64,000 nt of DNA from Gordonia rhizosphera NBRC 16068 (GCF_000298195.1 NZ_BAHC01000069.1:59716-123715), one strand, 5' to 3'; numbered from the stretch's first letter, positions 49,809 to 60,108 are shown. A program made the numbers and translations. The notes: generated from the sequence alone by a model not told the origin.

Positions 49809-51272
49809 ATGGCGAACGATCCTCGGATGGGCTCGGTCGACGCGGTGTTGTTCGGCGTCGAAGGCGATCCCCTGTTGCGTTCGGTCATCACGGTGGTCGT
49901 GATGCTCGACGGCGAGCCCGATCGATCGGCGCTTCTGGAGCGATCCGACCGCTGGTCACGGGTCTACCCCAAGCTGAGGCAGCGCCCGGTGGGGAGTTCG
50001 ATGTCGGTGGCACCGCCCCGCTGGGAGACCGACCCCAACTTCGATTTCGAATATCACATCCGCTTCCGGCGCCTGCCACGTCGCCACGGGGCTCCTGCCG
50101 ACGTCCTGGAGTACGCGGAGCGGATGAGTGAGCAGGACTTCGATCACGCACGCCCATTGTGGGAGATGGCGGTTCTGACCGACCTGGACGACGGCGCGGC
50201 GGCCGTGATCCTCAAGATCCATCACTCGATCACCGATGGCATGGGTGGCATGCAGATGAGTTCGGTTCTCTTCGACCGCACGCCTGAGCCTCCCGATCTG
50301 GGACCGTTGCCCAAGCCGCCCGTACCGCATCACGCAAACCTCGTCGAGAGGATCCGCCAGGCGACGGACTTCGAGGCGAAGGAGATCGTGTCAAACTTGT
50401 CCGTGGCCGCCGGGCGGTTCGTCGGCGGCACGAAAGACCTGCTGACCAACCCGATCGATTCCACGGTTGCGGCCGGCGCGCTGACCGTCGCGACAGCCAA
50501 GATGATCGCGCCACAGGGACCACCGCTGTCGCCGCTCATGAAAGACCGCTCACTCTCGGTGGCCTTCACCACCCTCGAGTTTCCGCTCCCCGATCTCCAG
50601 GCTGTCGCCACTGCCACCGAGTCCACGATCAACGAGGTGTTCGTCGCCGCCGTGGCGGGTGGGCTGCGGCGATACCATCTACGCCAGGGGACCGATGTTC
50701 ACGCGCTCCGGGTCAACATGCCGGTCAGCAACCGGTCAGAGACCGATGCCCCGGGTGGGAACCGATGGATTCCGGCACGCTTCATCGTTCCCACCGATAC
50801 CGACGACCCCGTGGATCGGATCCGTGAACTGCGTCCGATCCTGCACGGCGCCCAGCATGATCCGGCGCTCGGTGTTTCCGGAATCCTCTACCGGTTGCTG
50901 ACGGCGCTGCCGCGCCAGGTCACCACGATGGCCGTCGGGTCGATGATGAAGGGGGTCGACTTCGTGGCCACCAACGTGCCCGGACCACCGGTCGACGTGT
51001 ACATGGCCGGAGCCAAGGTCACCGCGGTCATTCCGTTCGCGCCGAAGGGCGGTGCCGCAACCAACATCGCCCTGCTCTCCTATGCCGGCCGGGTGCTCCT
51101 CGGCATCAACAGCGACCCGGCCGCGGTGAGCGATCCGGGTGAATTGACAACGTGCATCCGGGAGGGATTCGACGAGATCCTTGCACTGGGGGCGCAGCGC
51201 GCCGCGGTCGGGCTGACCTTGGTCGATCAGGTCACGAAGGCCTCTCTGACCGAGGATTCCGTCAAGCCGTAG
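49809..51272 (+). CDS. WS/DGAT-type O-acyltransferase
   Basis: A 487-aa wax ester synthase/diacylglycerol acyltransferase family protein. The active-site HHxxxDG is H138-H139-SIT-D143-G. The C-terminal WES domain has ATNVPGPPVDVYMAGAKV and FDEILALG. These enzymes make triacylglycerol or wax esters in storage lipid, and many steroid-degrading actinomycetes carry copies near catabolic genes. Start ATG chosen over a GTG 18 bases upstream. It overlaps the convergent sulfotransferase-like gene by 46 bases. Confidence 0.85.
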   Translation: MANDPRMGSVDAVLFGVEGDPLLRSVITVVVMLDGEPDRSALLERSDRWSRVYPKLRQRPVGSSMSVAPPRWETDPNFDFEYHIRFRRLPRRHGAPADVLEYAERMSEQDFDHARPLWEMAVLTDLDDGAAAVILKIHHSITDGMGGMQMSSVLFDRTPEPPDLGPLPKPPVPHHANLVERIRQATDFEAKEIVSNLSVAAGRFVGGTKDLLTNPIDSTVAAGALTVATAKMIAPQGPPLSPLMKDRSLSVAFTTLEFPLPDLQAVATATESTINEVFVAAVAGGLRRYHLRQGTDVHALRVNMPVSNRSETDAPGGNRWIPARFIVPTDTDDPVDRIRELRPILHGAQHDPALGVSGILYRLLTALPRQVTTMAVGSMMKGVDFVATNVPGPPVDVYMAGAKVTAVIPFAPKGGAATNIALLSYAGRVLLGINSDPAAVSDPGELTTCIREGFDEILALGAQRAAVGLTLVDQVTKASLTEDSVKP

Positions 51273-52369
51273 TCGGCCAGGCTGTAGTGGTGCTGCGGCT
51301 TGCGGTCTCCGGTGCGGCTCTCGGTGTCGAGGGCGGCCATCGCGGCCCTCGCCGAGGAGGACACTTCGGCGCCGAGGGCGTTATAGATGTGCTCGACGGT
51401 GCCGAACGGGTTGGTGCGCAGATCATCGAAGTCGATGTCCAGGAACTGATCCGGGTTGTATCGGCACCGTGCGGCCTCGAACGCGCGCAGCCCACGGGAC
51501 CAGAGTTCGAGCTGTGTCGCACCGATCCGGTCGCCGACGAAGGTCGTCGACCAGCCCGGTGTCGCGTGCTCGGCGAGACTGCACATGGAGGCGATGATGG
51601 TCTCCGGTGGGCGATGCGTCTGGATGACCAGAGCATCGGGATAGACCGCCATGAGCGCGTCGAGGACGAACATGTGACTCGGGTTCTTCAGCACCCAGCG
51701 CTTCTCCGGGTCGTTGAGGCCGATCATCTGCAGGTTCTGCCGGTGTCGTCGGTAGGCCGGCGTCCAGTCCTGCTCCGACAGCCACCTCGAGTACGTCGGA
51801 AGGTAGGCCAGTGACTCATACGAGATCGACATGACGTTCTGCCGCAACAACTGCCAGCACTCCTCGACCTCGCCGGCCTCGAGGTAGTGCATGCCCATGA
51901 ACTCGGGGTTGTCGACGTGGTGCTTCTCGAGGCCGGCATTGATCTGCCGGTAGACCGGATTCTGCGCCCAGGTGTCGCGGGGCGGGCGAGGTTGCGGGAA
52001 CTCCGCCAGCCACATCTGCAACCCTTGATGCGCGGGGTCCGCGGAGAGCAGCCGATGCAGCGCCGTCGTGCCGGTGCGCGGCAGACCCGTGACGAAGACC
52101 GGTCGCGTGATCGGCACGTCGACATACGACGGATTGGCCCGCCACGATACCTCCGACAGCAGCCGCGCGATCAACGCGCCCTTGAGGAAGAAGCGGAACA
52201 TCTTGCTGCCGAGTTCGGTGAGTTCGGCATCGCGGGCGTAGGACTCGAGCAGAACCTCGAGCGCCTCGAGGTGGTCCGGATCCCCGAAGTCGTCGAGACC
52301 GGTTGCCCGGGTGGCGGATTCGTGCAGATCGACAACCGTACCGACGTTGATGCGTGCCGCACTAGTCAT
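51227..52369 (-). CDS. Sulfotransferase-family protein, Rv3529c homologue
   Basis: A 380-aa P-loop sulfotransferase-like protein. VFVTGLPRTGTTALHRLLSAD near 66-86 is the 5'-PAPS site, NPSHMFVLDALMAVYPDALVIQTHR near 230-254 the 3' site. It sits in the order seen in M. tuberculosis (Rv3529c, Rv3530c, Rv3531c) beside kshA. Last gene of the hsa operon. Whether it truly transfers sulfate is not known; the family is large. Alternative GTG start at 52378. Confidence 0.82.
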   Translation of the reverse strand: MTSAARINVGTVVDLHESATRATGLDDFGDPDHLEALEVLLESYARDAELTELGSKMFRFFLKGALIARLLSEVSWRANPSYVDVPITRPVFVTGLPRTGTTALHRLLSADPAHQGLQMWLAEFPQPRPPRDTWAQNPVYRQINAGLEKHHVDNPEFMGMHYLEAGEVEECWQLLRQNVMSISYESLAYLPTYSRWLSEQDWTPAYRRHRQNLQMIGLNDPEKRWVLKNPSHMFVLDALMAVYPDALVIQTHRPPETIIASMCSLAEHATPGWSTTFVGDRIGATQLELWSRGLRAFEAARCRYNPDQFLDIDFDDLRTNPFGTVEHIYNALGAEVSSSARAAMAALDTESRTGDRKPQHHYSLADYGLTESSVREAFVT

Positions 52370-53150
52370 GGTATTCACCGCAGTTCACGTCGAGGGTGTG
52401 GCCGGTGATCGCGCTCGCCATCGGAGAGGCGAGGAACACCACGGCCTCGGCGATCTCGTCCGGCTCCGGGAGTCGCTTGAGGTCCGAGCGGCTCGCGGTC
52501 TGCTCGTAGACCTGTTCGGATGTGATCCCGTATTTCTTGGCGACCTCGCCGAAGTACCACTTGAGCTGGTCATCCCAGATGTAGCCGGGTGCGACGGAGT
52601 TGATCCGGATCCCCTTGTCGCCGAGTTCGGTGGCCAGCGTCTGCGACATCGCCAGCAGCGCCGACTTGGCCATCTTGTAGCTGCCGTAGCGGGGTTCGGA
52701 ATGCCGGATGACCATCGAGTTTATGTTGACGATGTTGCCGTTCGTCTTCGCGAGCGGATCGGTGAAGGCCTTGATGACCCGCAGGGTACCGAGGACGGTC
52801 AGGTCCAGGCTCGCGGCGATCTGGTCGAAATCGGTGCGTGCCAACGGTTTCATCGACGGGAGCGCGAACGCGTTGTTGATCACCGCGTCGACACGTCCGA
52901 ACTCGTCGAGGGTGGATCCGACCAAGCCGGCGACGGCGTCGTCGTCGGCGATGTCGGTCGGCACGACCAGCGATGTGCCACCGGCGGTGGCGATCTCGTC
53001 GGCCACCTCCTTGAGTCGTGATTCGGTGCGGGCGGCCAGCACGACCCGGGCACCGGCCGCCGCGGCACGCAGGCCGATGGAGCGCCCCAGACCCGGTCCC
53101 ACCCCGGACACCACGACGACCTTGTCGGCGAGCAGCCCTGTCGGCGTCAT
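52362..53150 (-). CDS. Short-chain dehydrogenase, Rv3530c homologue
   Basis: A 262-aa SDR: VSGVGPGLGRSIGLRAAAAG near 14-33, NINSMVIRHSEPRYGSYKMAKSAL with the Tyr-x3-Lys YKMAK near 155, C-terminus GHTLDVNCGEYHD. The ATG overlaps the stop of the upstream gene (ATGA). Third gene from the end of a six-gene KstR-type operon. Synteny with M. tuberculosis suggests a steroid-related oxidoreductase; substrate unknown. Confidence 0.85.
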   Translation of the reverse strand: MTPTGLLADKVVVVSGVGPGLGRSIGLRAAAAGARVVLAARTESRLKEVADEIATAGGTSLVVPTDIADDDAVAGLVGSTLDEFGRVDAVINNAFALPSMKPLARTDFDQIAASLDLTVLGTLRVIKAFTDPLAKTNGNIVNINSMVIRHSEPRYGSYKMAKSALLAMSQTLATELGDKGIRINSVAPGYIWDDQLKWYFGEVAKKYGITSEQVYEQTASRSDLKRLPEPDEIAEAVVFLASPMASAITGHTLDVNCGEYHD

Positions 53151-54337
53151 CCCAGCATCCTTGCCGCGAACGCACGTTGTCGCGCCGCGATCCGGTCGAC
53201 CCAACCCGCTTCGGGGATGACGTTGTCGCAGAAGTAGGGCAGATGCTCACGCACATCGTCGATGTCGATGACCTGCGCGCTCGGACCGTCCTCCGGCCGG
53301 ATGGGATGATCGACCCGCTGCCAACGGAACTGCATGATGCCGGTGATCCGTCCGGTGGTCTCGATCCAATTCGCCACCCCCGGGTTCCGTCGGGCGATGA
53401 CCATCCGGATCATGCCGTCCGGGTCGACCTGCGCCTGCGCCGAATTGAGGCTGGTCTGATGGTTGACGTAGTCCAGCGAGATGTACCACATGCTGCCGAG
53501 CTGGAAACCCTGATACGGCGCATCCGACTTCGGCACCGTGATGACCATGGCCTCGTTGTCGGCGAGCCGGTAATGGCCGACCGACGAGTACTGGGTGGCG
53601 AGCCCGCCCGGGGTTCGGCGCGGTGTGGTGAGGGTGTTGACGGGCTCGTCGAGGTAGAACCATTTCGGGAAGTTGAACCAGGTGTTGATCCGTGCGGTGA
53701 GCATCTTGCCGGCGGTCGCGTACCGGCGGACAACACGGGCGAGATCGGGTTCGTCGGGTGCGGTGCCGACGGTGTCGACGCGTTCGATCCAGATGGTGCC
53801 CTTGTGCTGCGTCCAGTCGCCATAGACCTCGCGGACGGCGAGCATCGTGGCGCCGTCGGCAAGGACGAAGTAGTCGTCATGGTCGGTGTCGATGGGCGGG
53901 CCGAAGGTGATCGTGAAATCGCCGTTCGCGTCGATCACGATCCGACGGTCGTCGAAGGCGTCGTCGCCGCCGGGGACCGTGTCGGGGGTGTAATCGCCGG
54001 TGAGCACCTGGAAGCTCAGATCCACGGTGCTGCCGCGATGTCCACGCACCAGATAGGTTCCGTCGGGCTCGATGTCGGCGTGGTAATAGAGTGTGTCGGG
54101 GTTGTCGAGGCCCATCTTGGTCATCGGCCCGGTGGACGTCACGAAGTTCGGATGGCTGAGCTGCCGGGATCTGACCAGCTGCACGATCGCCGCGACACTC
54201 CCGGCGAGGTAGTCGTATCCCTCGGCCAGGTCCTGCTCGGTCTCGACGAACCGCGCCGAGGCAATGAGTTTTTCGGCCTCGGCGATCGCGTCGGTCAGCG
54301 GCTTGGTCACATCCGTCGGCCGCGTGATCACAGCCAC
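53147..54337 (-). CDS. Rv3531c-like conserved protein (DUF1214-like)
   Basis: A 396-aa protein without a recognised enzyme motif: helical N-terminus (PLTDAIAEAEKLIASARFVE), then beta-rich segments (YYHADIEPDGTYLVRGHRG, WYISLDYVNHQTSLN). Proteins with this DUF1214-like pattern are found beside KshA in steroid-degrading actinobacteria. GTG 54337 has GGAGG 6 bases upstream; GTG 54331 would give a GTGA overlap with hsaB. No function is assigned; an accessory or structural role in steroid catabolism is inferred from position. Confidence 0.75.
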   Translation of the reverse strand: MAVITRPTDVTKPLTDAIAEAEKLIASARFVETEQDLAEGYDYLAGSVAAIVQLVRSRQLSHPNFVTSTGPMTKMGLDNPDTLYYHADIEPDGTYLVRGHRGSTVDLSFQVLTGDYTPDTVPGGDDAFDDRRIVIDANGDFTITFGPPIDTDHDDYFVLADGATMLAVREVYGDWTQHKGTIWIERVDTVGTAPDEPDLARVVRRYATAGKMLTARINTWFNFPKWFYLDEPVNTLTTPRRTPGGLATQYSSVGHYRLADNEAMVITVPKSDAPYQGFQLGSMWYISLDYVNHQTSLNSAQAQVDPDGMIRMVIARRNPGVANWIETTGRITGIMQFRWQRVDHPIRPEDGPSAQVIDIDDVREHLPYFCDNVIPEAGWVDRIAARQRAFAARMLG

Positions 54338-54900
54338 GTATCGCCTCCGGTCCAGGTGAGAAAGCTCTCCAACTCGGCCTGCGCCGGTGTGACCCGAGGA
54401 TGTTCCGTCGACAGGTAGCCGCCGCGATAGAACAGCAACGGCTTGTCCTGCAACACTTCTCCGAGAGTGAGCGCGCGTCCGATGACGATGTGGTGATCGC
54501 CGCCGTCGGTCACTCGTGCCACGTCGCACTCGACCCAGGTGAGGCCGTGCCGGATCACCGGCAGGCCCGCGGGCGACGGGTCCCAGGTGACGTTGCGGAA
54601 CTTGTCGTCGCCCGGGGCGCCGAAGGCCGCACTGACGTCCTGCTGGCGGTTGGACAAGACGTTCACGCAGAACTGGCCGGTCTGTTCGATAACCTGCCAG
54701 CTTCGGGACGTCTTCTTCGGGCAGAACAGCACCAGCGGCGGTTCGAGCGACAGCGCCGCGAACGACTGACAGGCGAAGCCGACCGGTGCACCGTCGGCAT
54801 CGAGCGTGGTGATGACGGTGACGCCGGTGCAGAACTGTCCCATTGCGGTCCGGAACTGCCGTGAGTCGAAATCCGCGGAGCCGTAGGGAGTCCGGGTCAT
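54328..54900 (-). CDS. hsaB: Flavin reductase of the HsaAB monooxygenase
   Basis: A 190-aa flavin reductase (RibF-like fold). FRTAMGQFCTGVTVITT near 13-29, GFACQSFAALSLEPPLVLFCP near 40-60 and FCVNVLS are the HsaB/HpaC motifs. It supplies reduced FMN to HsaA, which hydroxylates 3-HSA in ring A degradation. The ATG at 54900 follows the hsaC stop by one base. The longer start at 54930 would sit inside hsaC and lacks a ribosome site. Confidence 0.92.
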   Translation of the reverse strand: MTRTPYGSADFDSRQFRTAMGQFCTGVTVITTLDADGAPVGFACQSFAALSLEPPLVLFCPKKTSRSWQVIEQTGQFCVNVLSNRQQDVSAAFGAPGDDKFRNVTWDPSPAGLPVIRHGLTWVECDVARVTDGGDHHIVIGRALTLGEVLQDKPLLFYRGGYLSTEHPRVTPAQAELESFLTWTGGDTWL

Positions 54901-54901
54901 G

Positions 54902-55846
<945 letters not shown>

Positions 55847-57040
55847 TCAGACCATGGTGTCGCCGATGGGAATCCCGAACTCGCCGTTGCCGAAGGCGAC
55901 GTAGGCACGCTCGGGATCGTTGGCGGCGTGCACGCGTCCGGCGTGGGCGTCGCGCCAGAAACGCTGGATCGGGGTGCCGTTCTCCAGGGCATGCGCACCA
56001 GAGTTCTCGAAGAGCCGGTCGATCGCCGCGATGGCGCGGCCGGTGGCGCGCACCTGATCTCGGCGGGCGGCCAGGCGCAGTTCCATGGGGATCTCCTCGC
56101 CGGCGAGAATCCGGTCGTATTCGTCCTGCAGATTCCCGGACAGCTGCCGCCAGGCGGCGTCGATGTCGCTGGCGGCCTCCGCGATCCGGACCTTGGCGAA
56201 CGGGTCCTCCTTGGCCTTCTCCCCCGCGTACGCGGCGCGGACGCGTTTGCCCTGATGCTCCACATGGGCGTGGTAGGCGCCGTAGGCCATGCCGACGATG
56301 GGCGCCGAGATGGTGCTCGGATGGATGGTGCCCCACGGCATCCTGTAGACCGGCGCGGTGTTCTGTTTCAGGCCCGGGCTCTGCCCCATGCTCATGGTCC
56401 GCATGCTCAGCATCCGGTGCCGCGGCACGAACACGTCCTTGACCTCGAGGGTGTTGGAGCCGGTGCCGCGCAGTCCGACCACATTCCACACATCCTTGAT
56501 GGTGTAGTCCGTGCGCGGGATGAGGAAGCTGACGAAATCGACCGGCTTGCCGTCCTTGATCACCGGCCCGCCGACGAACGCCCAATCGGCGGCGTCGCAG
56601 CCCGACGACCACGCCCAGGAGCCGTTGACCTTATAGCCGCCGTCGACGACCTCGCCCATACCCATCGGCGCATAAGAGGAGCTGATCCGCACCGAGGTGT
56701 CGCGGCCCCAGACGTCCTCCTGCGCCTGCTGATCGAACAGCGCGAGGTGCCAGTTGTGGATGCCGATGATGCCGGACACCCAACCGGTCGATCCGCATGC
56801 GGTGGCGATGCGACGGACCGCCTCGTAGAAGGTGACCGGGTCGACCTGATAGCCACCCCACTGTTCGGGCTGCATCAGCTTGAAGAATCCCGCACCCTCG
56901 AGGCTGGAGACGGTCTCGTCGGGAATGCGCCGTAGATCCTCGGTCTGCTGGGCCCGCTGCTCGATCTCGGGCAGGAGTGCGTTGATCTTCTCCAACACCT
57001 GCTCGGCCGCTGCGCCCCCGGCGTCTGATCCCTTCGGCAT
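55847..57040 (-). CDS. hsaA: 3-HSA hydroxylase, oxygenase component
   Basis: A 397-aa flavin-dependent hydroxylase of the ACAD fold. RRIPDETVSSLEGAGFFKLM near 32-51 and QPEQWGGYQVDPVTFYEAVR near 52-71 match the HsaA/HpaB-type N-terminus, and TGSNTLEVKDVFVPRHR is a typical FAD segment. With HsaB it converts 3-HSA to 3,4-DHSA. The ATG at 57040 follows GAGGAG; an upstream start at 57073 is less likely. First gene of the operon and divergent from kshA with KstR sites between. Confidence 0.93.
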   Translation of the reverse strand: MPKGSDAGGAAAEQVLEKINALLPEIEQRAQQTEDLRRIPDETVSSLEGAGFFKLMQPEQWGGYQVDPVTFYEAVRRIATACGSTGWVSGIIGIHNWHLALFDQQAQEDVWGRDTSVRISSSYAPMGMGEVVDGGYKVNGSWAWSSGCDAADWAFVGGPVIKDGKPVDFVSFLIPRTDYTIKDVWNVVGLRGTGSNTLEVKDVFVPRHRMLSMRTMSMGQSPGLKQNTAPVYRMPWGTIHPSTISAPIVGMAYGAYHAHVEHQGKRVRAAYAGEKAKEDPFAKVRIAEAASDIDAAWRQLSGNLQDEYDRILAGEEIPMELRLAARRDQVRATGRAIAAIDRLFENSGAHALENGTPIQRFWRDAHAGRVHAANDPERAYVAFGNGEFGIPIGDTMV

Positions 57041-57106
57041 CTCGTCCGCTCCTCGTCTGTGCGCGACGACCACGCGGTCGTCCCTGGTTCCCGTCAGTTC
57101 TGAGAT

Positions 57107-57120
57107 TAGAACACGTTCTC
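57107..57120. promoter_or_regulatory. KstR-type operator (hsaA side)
   Basis: Matches seven of eight fixed positions of TnnAACnnGTTnnA (last base C instead of A). It lies 67 bases before the hsaA ATG in the 238-bp gap shared with kshA. Confidence 0.7.
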
Positions 57121-57198
57121 ATTTATGTCGAGCACTGCGACTTTGGGCCCACATCCTGGCCCGATCCCCAACCCGAGGCCCGATCTGCTCACCATTTC

Positions 57199-57212
57199 TG
57201 TAACATGTTCTA
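57199..57212. promoter_or_regulatory. KstR-type operator (kshA side)
   Basis: Matches all eight fixed positions of the KstR consensus. A TAGTAT -10-like box follows at 57211-57216, and the kshA ATG is 67 bases downstream. The two sites are 78 bases apart, so each promoter has its own operator. Confidence 0.8.
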
Positions 57213-57278
57213 GTATCGGCATGAGGCGATTCGCGCCGAATGAGCGAGTCACGCATCGTCAGATGACAGGAGTGGCGG

Positions 57279-58496
57279 ATGTCAGCGACACCCGAGACAG
57301 CGACACCCGAGACAGCGACACCCGAGACAGGGACACCCATTCGCGAGATCGACACGGGCGCTCCTCCGTCGCGGTTCGCGCGCGGCTGGCACTGCCTTGG
57401 CCTGGTCGACGAGTTCACCGACGGCAAGCCGCATTCCGTGCAGGCGTTCGGCACGAAGTTGGTGGTGTGGGCCGATCAGGACGACAACATCAACATCCTC
57501 GACGCCTATTGCCGCCATATGGGTGGTGACCTCAGCCAGGGCAGCATCAAGGACGGTAACGTCGCATGCCCGTTCCATGGCTGGCTCTGGAAGGGCAACG
57601 GCCGATGCGCCGGCGTGCCGTATGCCAAGCGGAACCCGAAATTGGCGAAGACGCGCGCCTGGCCCACGATGGTTCGCAACGGACAGGTGTTCGTCTACAA
57701 CGACCCCGAGCGCAATCCGCCGCCCTCCGACTGCGTCATCCCCGAACTCGATGAGGTCGGTACCCAGGAATGGACCGGCTGGACGTGGAACCGCATCGTC
57801 ATCGAGGGGTCGAACTGCCGCGAGATCATCGACAACGTCGTCGACATGGCGCACTTCTACTACGTGCACTACGCACTGCCGGACTACTTCAAGAACGTTT
57901 TCGAGGGCGAGATCGCCGCCCAGTACATGAACTCCCACGGGCGGCCCGACGTGTCGTTCGGGACGAACTACGGTGACAGTCGACTCGAGTCCGTCGCCGC
58001 GTACTACGGTCCGGCCTACATGCTCAACCCGATGGTGCAGTACTACGGCGATTTCGCGATCGAGACCATCCTGACCAACTGCCACTACCCGATCGATGCC
58101 AACTCGTTCGTCCTCATGTACGGGGTGATGGCGAAGGTTCCCGAGGGCCTCACCACCGAACAGGCACAGTCGATGGCGCAGAAGATCACCGCGGGTGTCG
58201 AGGTGGGATTCCTACAGGATGTGGAGATCTGGAAGAACAAGACCCGCATCGACAATCCGCTGCTGGTCGAGGAGGACGGCCCGGTCTATCAGCTGCGCCG
58301 CTGGTACGAACAGTTCTACGTCGACTCCGCCGATGTCACCGAGGAGATGACGCAGCGGTTCGAGTACGAGATCGACACCAGCAAGGCGCTCGAGAGTTGG
58401 GGTGTGGAGATCCAGGAGAATCTCCACCGCCAGGAGACCGAAGCCGCCGAAGCCGCAGCTGCAGCCGGGGCGGCGTCGGAGAAGGCCGAGGTCTGA
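57279..58496 (+). CDS. kshA: 3-ketosteroid 9-alpha-hydroxylase, oxygenase component
   Basis: A 405-aa Rieske oxygenase. The [2Fe-2S] ligands are C78, H80, C97 and H100; the catalytic iron ligands are D189-x2-H192-x4-H197. With a KshB-type reductase it 9-alpha-hydroxylates androstadienedione, opening ring B. Compared with M. tuberculosis KshA (386 aa) it has an extra N-terminal repeat (TPETA, three copies plus a variant) and an Ala-rich tail. No KshB gene is adjacent; the reductase at 23373 is the only KshB-like one in the window. It is under a perfect KstR-type site. Confidence 0.93.
   Translation: MSATPETATPETATPETGTPIREIDTGAPPSRFARGWHCLGLVDEFTDGKPHSVQAFGTKLVVWADQDDNINILDAYCRHMGGDLSQGSIKDGNVACPFHGWLWKGNGRCAGVPYAKRNPKLAKTRAWPTMVRNGQVFVYNDPERNPPPSDCVIPELDEVGTQEWTGWTWNRIVIEGSNCREIIDNVVDMAHFYYVHYALPDYFKNVFEGEIAAQYMNSHGRPDVSFGTNYGDSRLESVAAYYGPAYMLNPMVQYYGDFAIETILTNCHYPIDANSFVLMYGVMAKVPEGLTTEQAQSMAQKITAGVEVGFLQDVEIWKNKTRIDNPLLVEEDGPVYQLRRWYEQFYVDSADVTEEMTQRFEYEIDTSKALESWGVEIQENLHRQETEAAEAAAAAGAASEKAEV
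57285..57329 (+). repeat. 15-bp tandem repeat, three perfect copies, in the 5' end of kshA
   Basis: Unit GCGACACCCGAGACA repeats in frame three times, followed by a degenerate copy from 57330. It encodes A-T-P-E-T repeats before the Rieske domain. Such short repeats can change copy number by slippage without breaking the frame. Confidence 0.9.
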
Positions 58497-58500
58497 GCCG

Positions 58501-58902
58501 ATGCCCCGGGCGGTCGAGCGGGACGGTGGCACCGGGATATCGGGCTGGGCCAAAGCGCCCGACTTCCACGGCGATCCGGCGCACCTTGCCGCGGTCCATG
58601 CGGCGACCGAACGCGATCGCGCCCATTATCTGCGCGGCGGCATGGCCGAGATCGAATGCCGGACCTGTCAGGCATGCGTGATGGTGAAGAAGACCAGCGC
58701 ATTCCACACCAGCGTCCAGTGGAACCCGCAGGCACGGGCACGGTGTACCGGGTTGGAGCGATCCGAGGATTCCGGGAAGGCGTTGCTACCCGGCGCCGTG
58801 CCGCCCACGTGCCCACGGCTGTCGGCGAGCATCGATCACGGCGTCGCGGAAGGCATCATTGCGGCGCAGTCCCCGGACAGCGATCCTGACGGATATTGGT
58901 GA
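58501..58902 (+). CDS. Conserved protein downstream of kshA, Rv3527-like
   Basis: A 133-aa protein four bases after the kshA stop. It has a Cys cluster, C53-x2-C56-x2-C59 (IECRTCQACV), and more Cys at the C-terminal side (RCTGLER, PTCPRLS), suggesting metal or Fe-S binding. Position and size fit M. tuberculosis Rv3527, the gene after kshA. Function unknown. It may be an accessory to the hydroxylase. Confidence 0.75.
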   Translation: MPRAVERDGGTGISGWAKAPDFHGDPAHLAAVHAATERDRAHYLRGGMAEIECRTCQACVMVKKTSAFHTSVQWNPQARARCTGLERSEDSGKALLPGAVPPTCPRLSASIDHGVAEGIIAAQSPDSDPDGYW

Positions 58903-58936
58903 CAGTGACAGGTTTCATCGGCCAGACTTTGGTGGC

Positions 58937-59455
58937 ATGGCGATTCTTCGACATCATGTGGCCGGTCTGATCTGCTCGGCGTGCCTCGTGGTCGCGTTGC
59001 CGCTGATGGCGAACGCGCCGGCCGCTGCCGAAAGCGGATCGGCGGATATGGGCTCATCGGGTTCGGCCGGGTCGTCGGACATCTACCTGCCCGTGTCGAC
59101 GCCCGCGGGTCTGCAGGCGCTCGCCGCGGCCTCCACCCAGCTCGGCAAGCCCTACAAGTGGGGTGGCACGGGACCCAACTCGTGGGACTGCTCCGGCCTG
59201 ACGCAATGGGCCTTCTCGACGGCCGGAGTCCATCTGCCACGCACCAGCCAGCAGCAGTCGAAGGTCGGTCACGCGATCCCAGCCTGGGCGCTGGCCCCTG
59301 GCGACATCATCATCTTCTGGCACGACGCGAGTCACGTCGGGATCTACGCCGGGTTCGGTCAGGTCCTGAACGCATACGGGCCCAACGGCGTACCGGTCGG
59401 ATTCAATCCTCTTGACCGGATGCCGCCGGTCAAGACGATCCGCCGGCTGGGGTGA
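58937..59455 (+). CDS. Secreted NlpC/P60 peptidoglycan hydrolase
   Basis: A 172-aa protein with a signal peptide (hydrophobic residues ~8-27, cleavage near AAA31). A short Gly/Ser linker leads to the NlpC/P60 domain. The catalytic Cys85 lies in WDCSGLTQWAF, His133 in ASHVGIYAG, and the third polar residue is probably Asn in VLNAYGP. It would cut D-iGlu-mDAP bonds in the wall. Start ATG chosen by the signal peptide. It overlaps the convergent membrane-protein gene by 26 bases. Confidence 0.88.
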   Translation: MAILRHHVAGLICSACLVVALPLMANAPAAAESGSADMGSSGSAGSSDIYLPVSTPAGLQALAAASTQLGKPYKWGGTGPNSWDCSGLTQWAFSTAGVHLPRTSQQQSKVGHAIPAWALAPGDIIIFWHDASHVGIYAGFGQVLNAYGPNGVPVGFNPLDRMPPVKTIRRLG

Positions 59456-59954
59456 GGGCCACGGCGACCACCAGCCCGATCAGCACGATGCTGACAACCG
59501 TGACCCCGACCAACCCGTAGCCAACGCCGACGAGCGGCGAATCCTGGCTCAGCGCATCGTTCACCCGCTCGTCGAACAGGTGCGCTGCCGGGTCCGCCAG
59601 CACCGGGATCGCAGCGACGAGAGCGGCGACGGCGCCCAGACCGACGATGACGACCGCCGGCCAGCGCAGCCGCGGCCGCCACCATGCCAGTGCCGCAACC
59701 ACCGCGATCACCGTACCGAGCACAACAGTCGCCAGCCCGGGGCGCAGCGTGTGCTCCTCGAGGAAGGCCACGTCCCCGGGCTCCGCTCCGGGAACCGAGA
59801 CCCGACCGAGTCCGGTGATGGACGGCTGCACCCCTTGGTCCGAGACACCCCACGGGACAAGGCTGAACGCCACCAGGAGGAGCCCGGCCACCAGCGCGAT
59901 CGGCCAGGTGAACCTGCGTACCGATGCCCGGGCGCGATCGGTTCCGTCACTCAT
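59430..59954 (-). CDS. Predicted 4-TM membrane protein
   Basis: A 174-aa protein with a basic cytoplasmic start, then segments WPIALVAGLLLVAFSLVPWGV, LATVVLGTVIAVVAALAWW, AVVIVGLGAVAALVAAIPVLA and VGVTVVSIVLIGLVVAVAL. Function unknown; no family recognised. It starts 154 bases from the divergent VOC gene. Confidence 0.7.
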   Translation of the reverse strand: MSDGTDRARASVRRFTWPIALVAGLLLVAFSLVPWGVSDQGVQPSITGLGRVSVPGAEPGDVAFLEEHTLRPGLATVVLGTVIAVVAALAWWRPRLRWPAVVIVGLGAVAALVAAIPVLADPAAHLFDERVNDALSQDSPLVGVGYGLVGVTVVSIVLIGLVVAVALTPAGGSS

Positions 59955-60108
59955 TTCTCAAGGGTGCCATGAGACCGCGGTGGCGCTCCGGGCGCGACGC
60001 CGCCCGGGAGACGTGGTCCTTCGCGCGTATCCGGCGTGTCTCCGATGAGTTTCCGCCACGCTGAAGGTCAGCCGTGGTGGAGCATCCAAACCCTTGGAAG
60101 GACTCGAA

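Noticed and set aside
57125..57529. Small plus-strand open frame upstream of and overlapping kshA
   Set aside because: It crosses the KstR site and the kshA start in another frame and has no ribosome site or recognisable domain.
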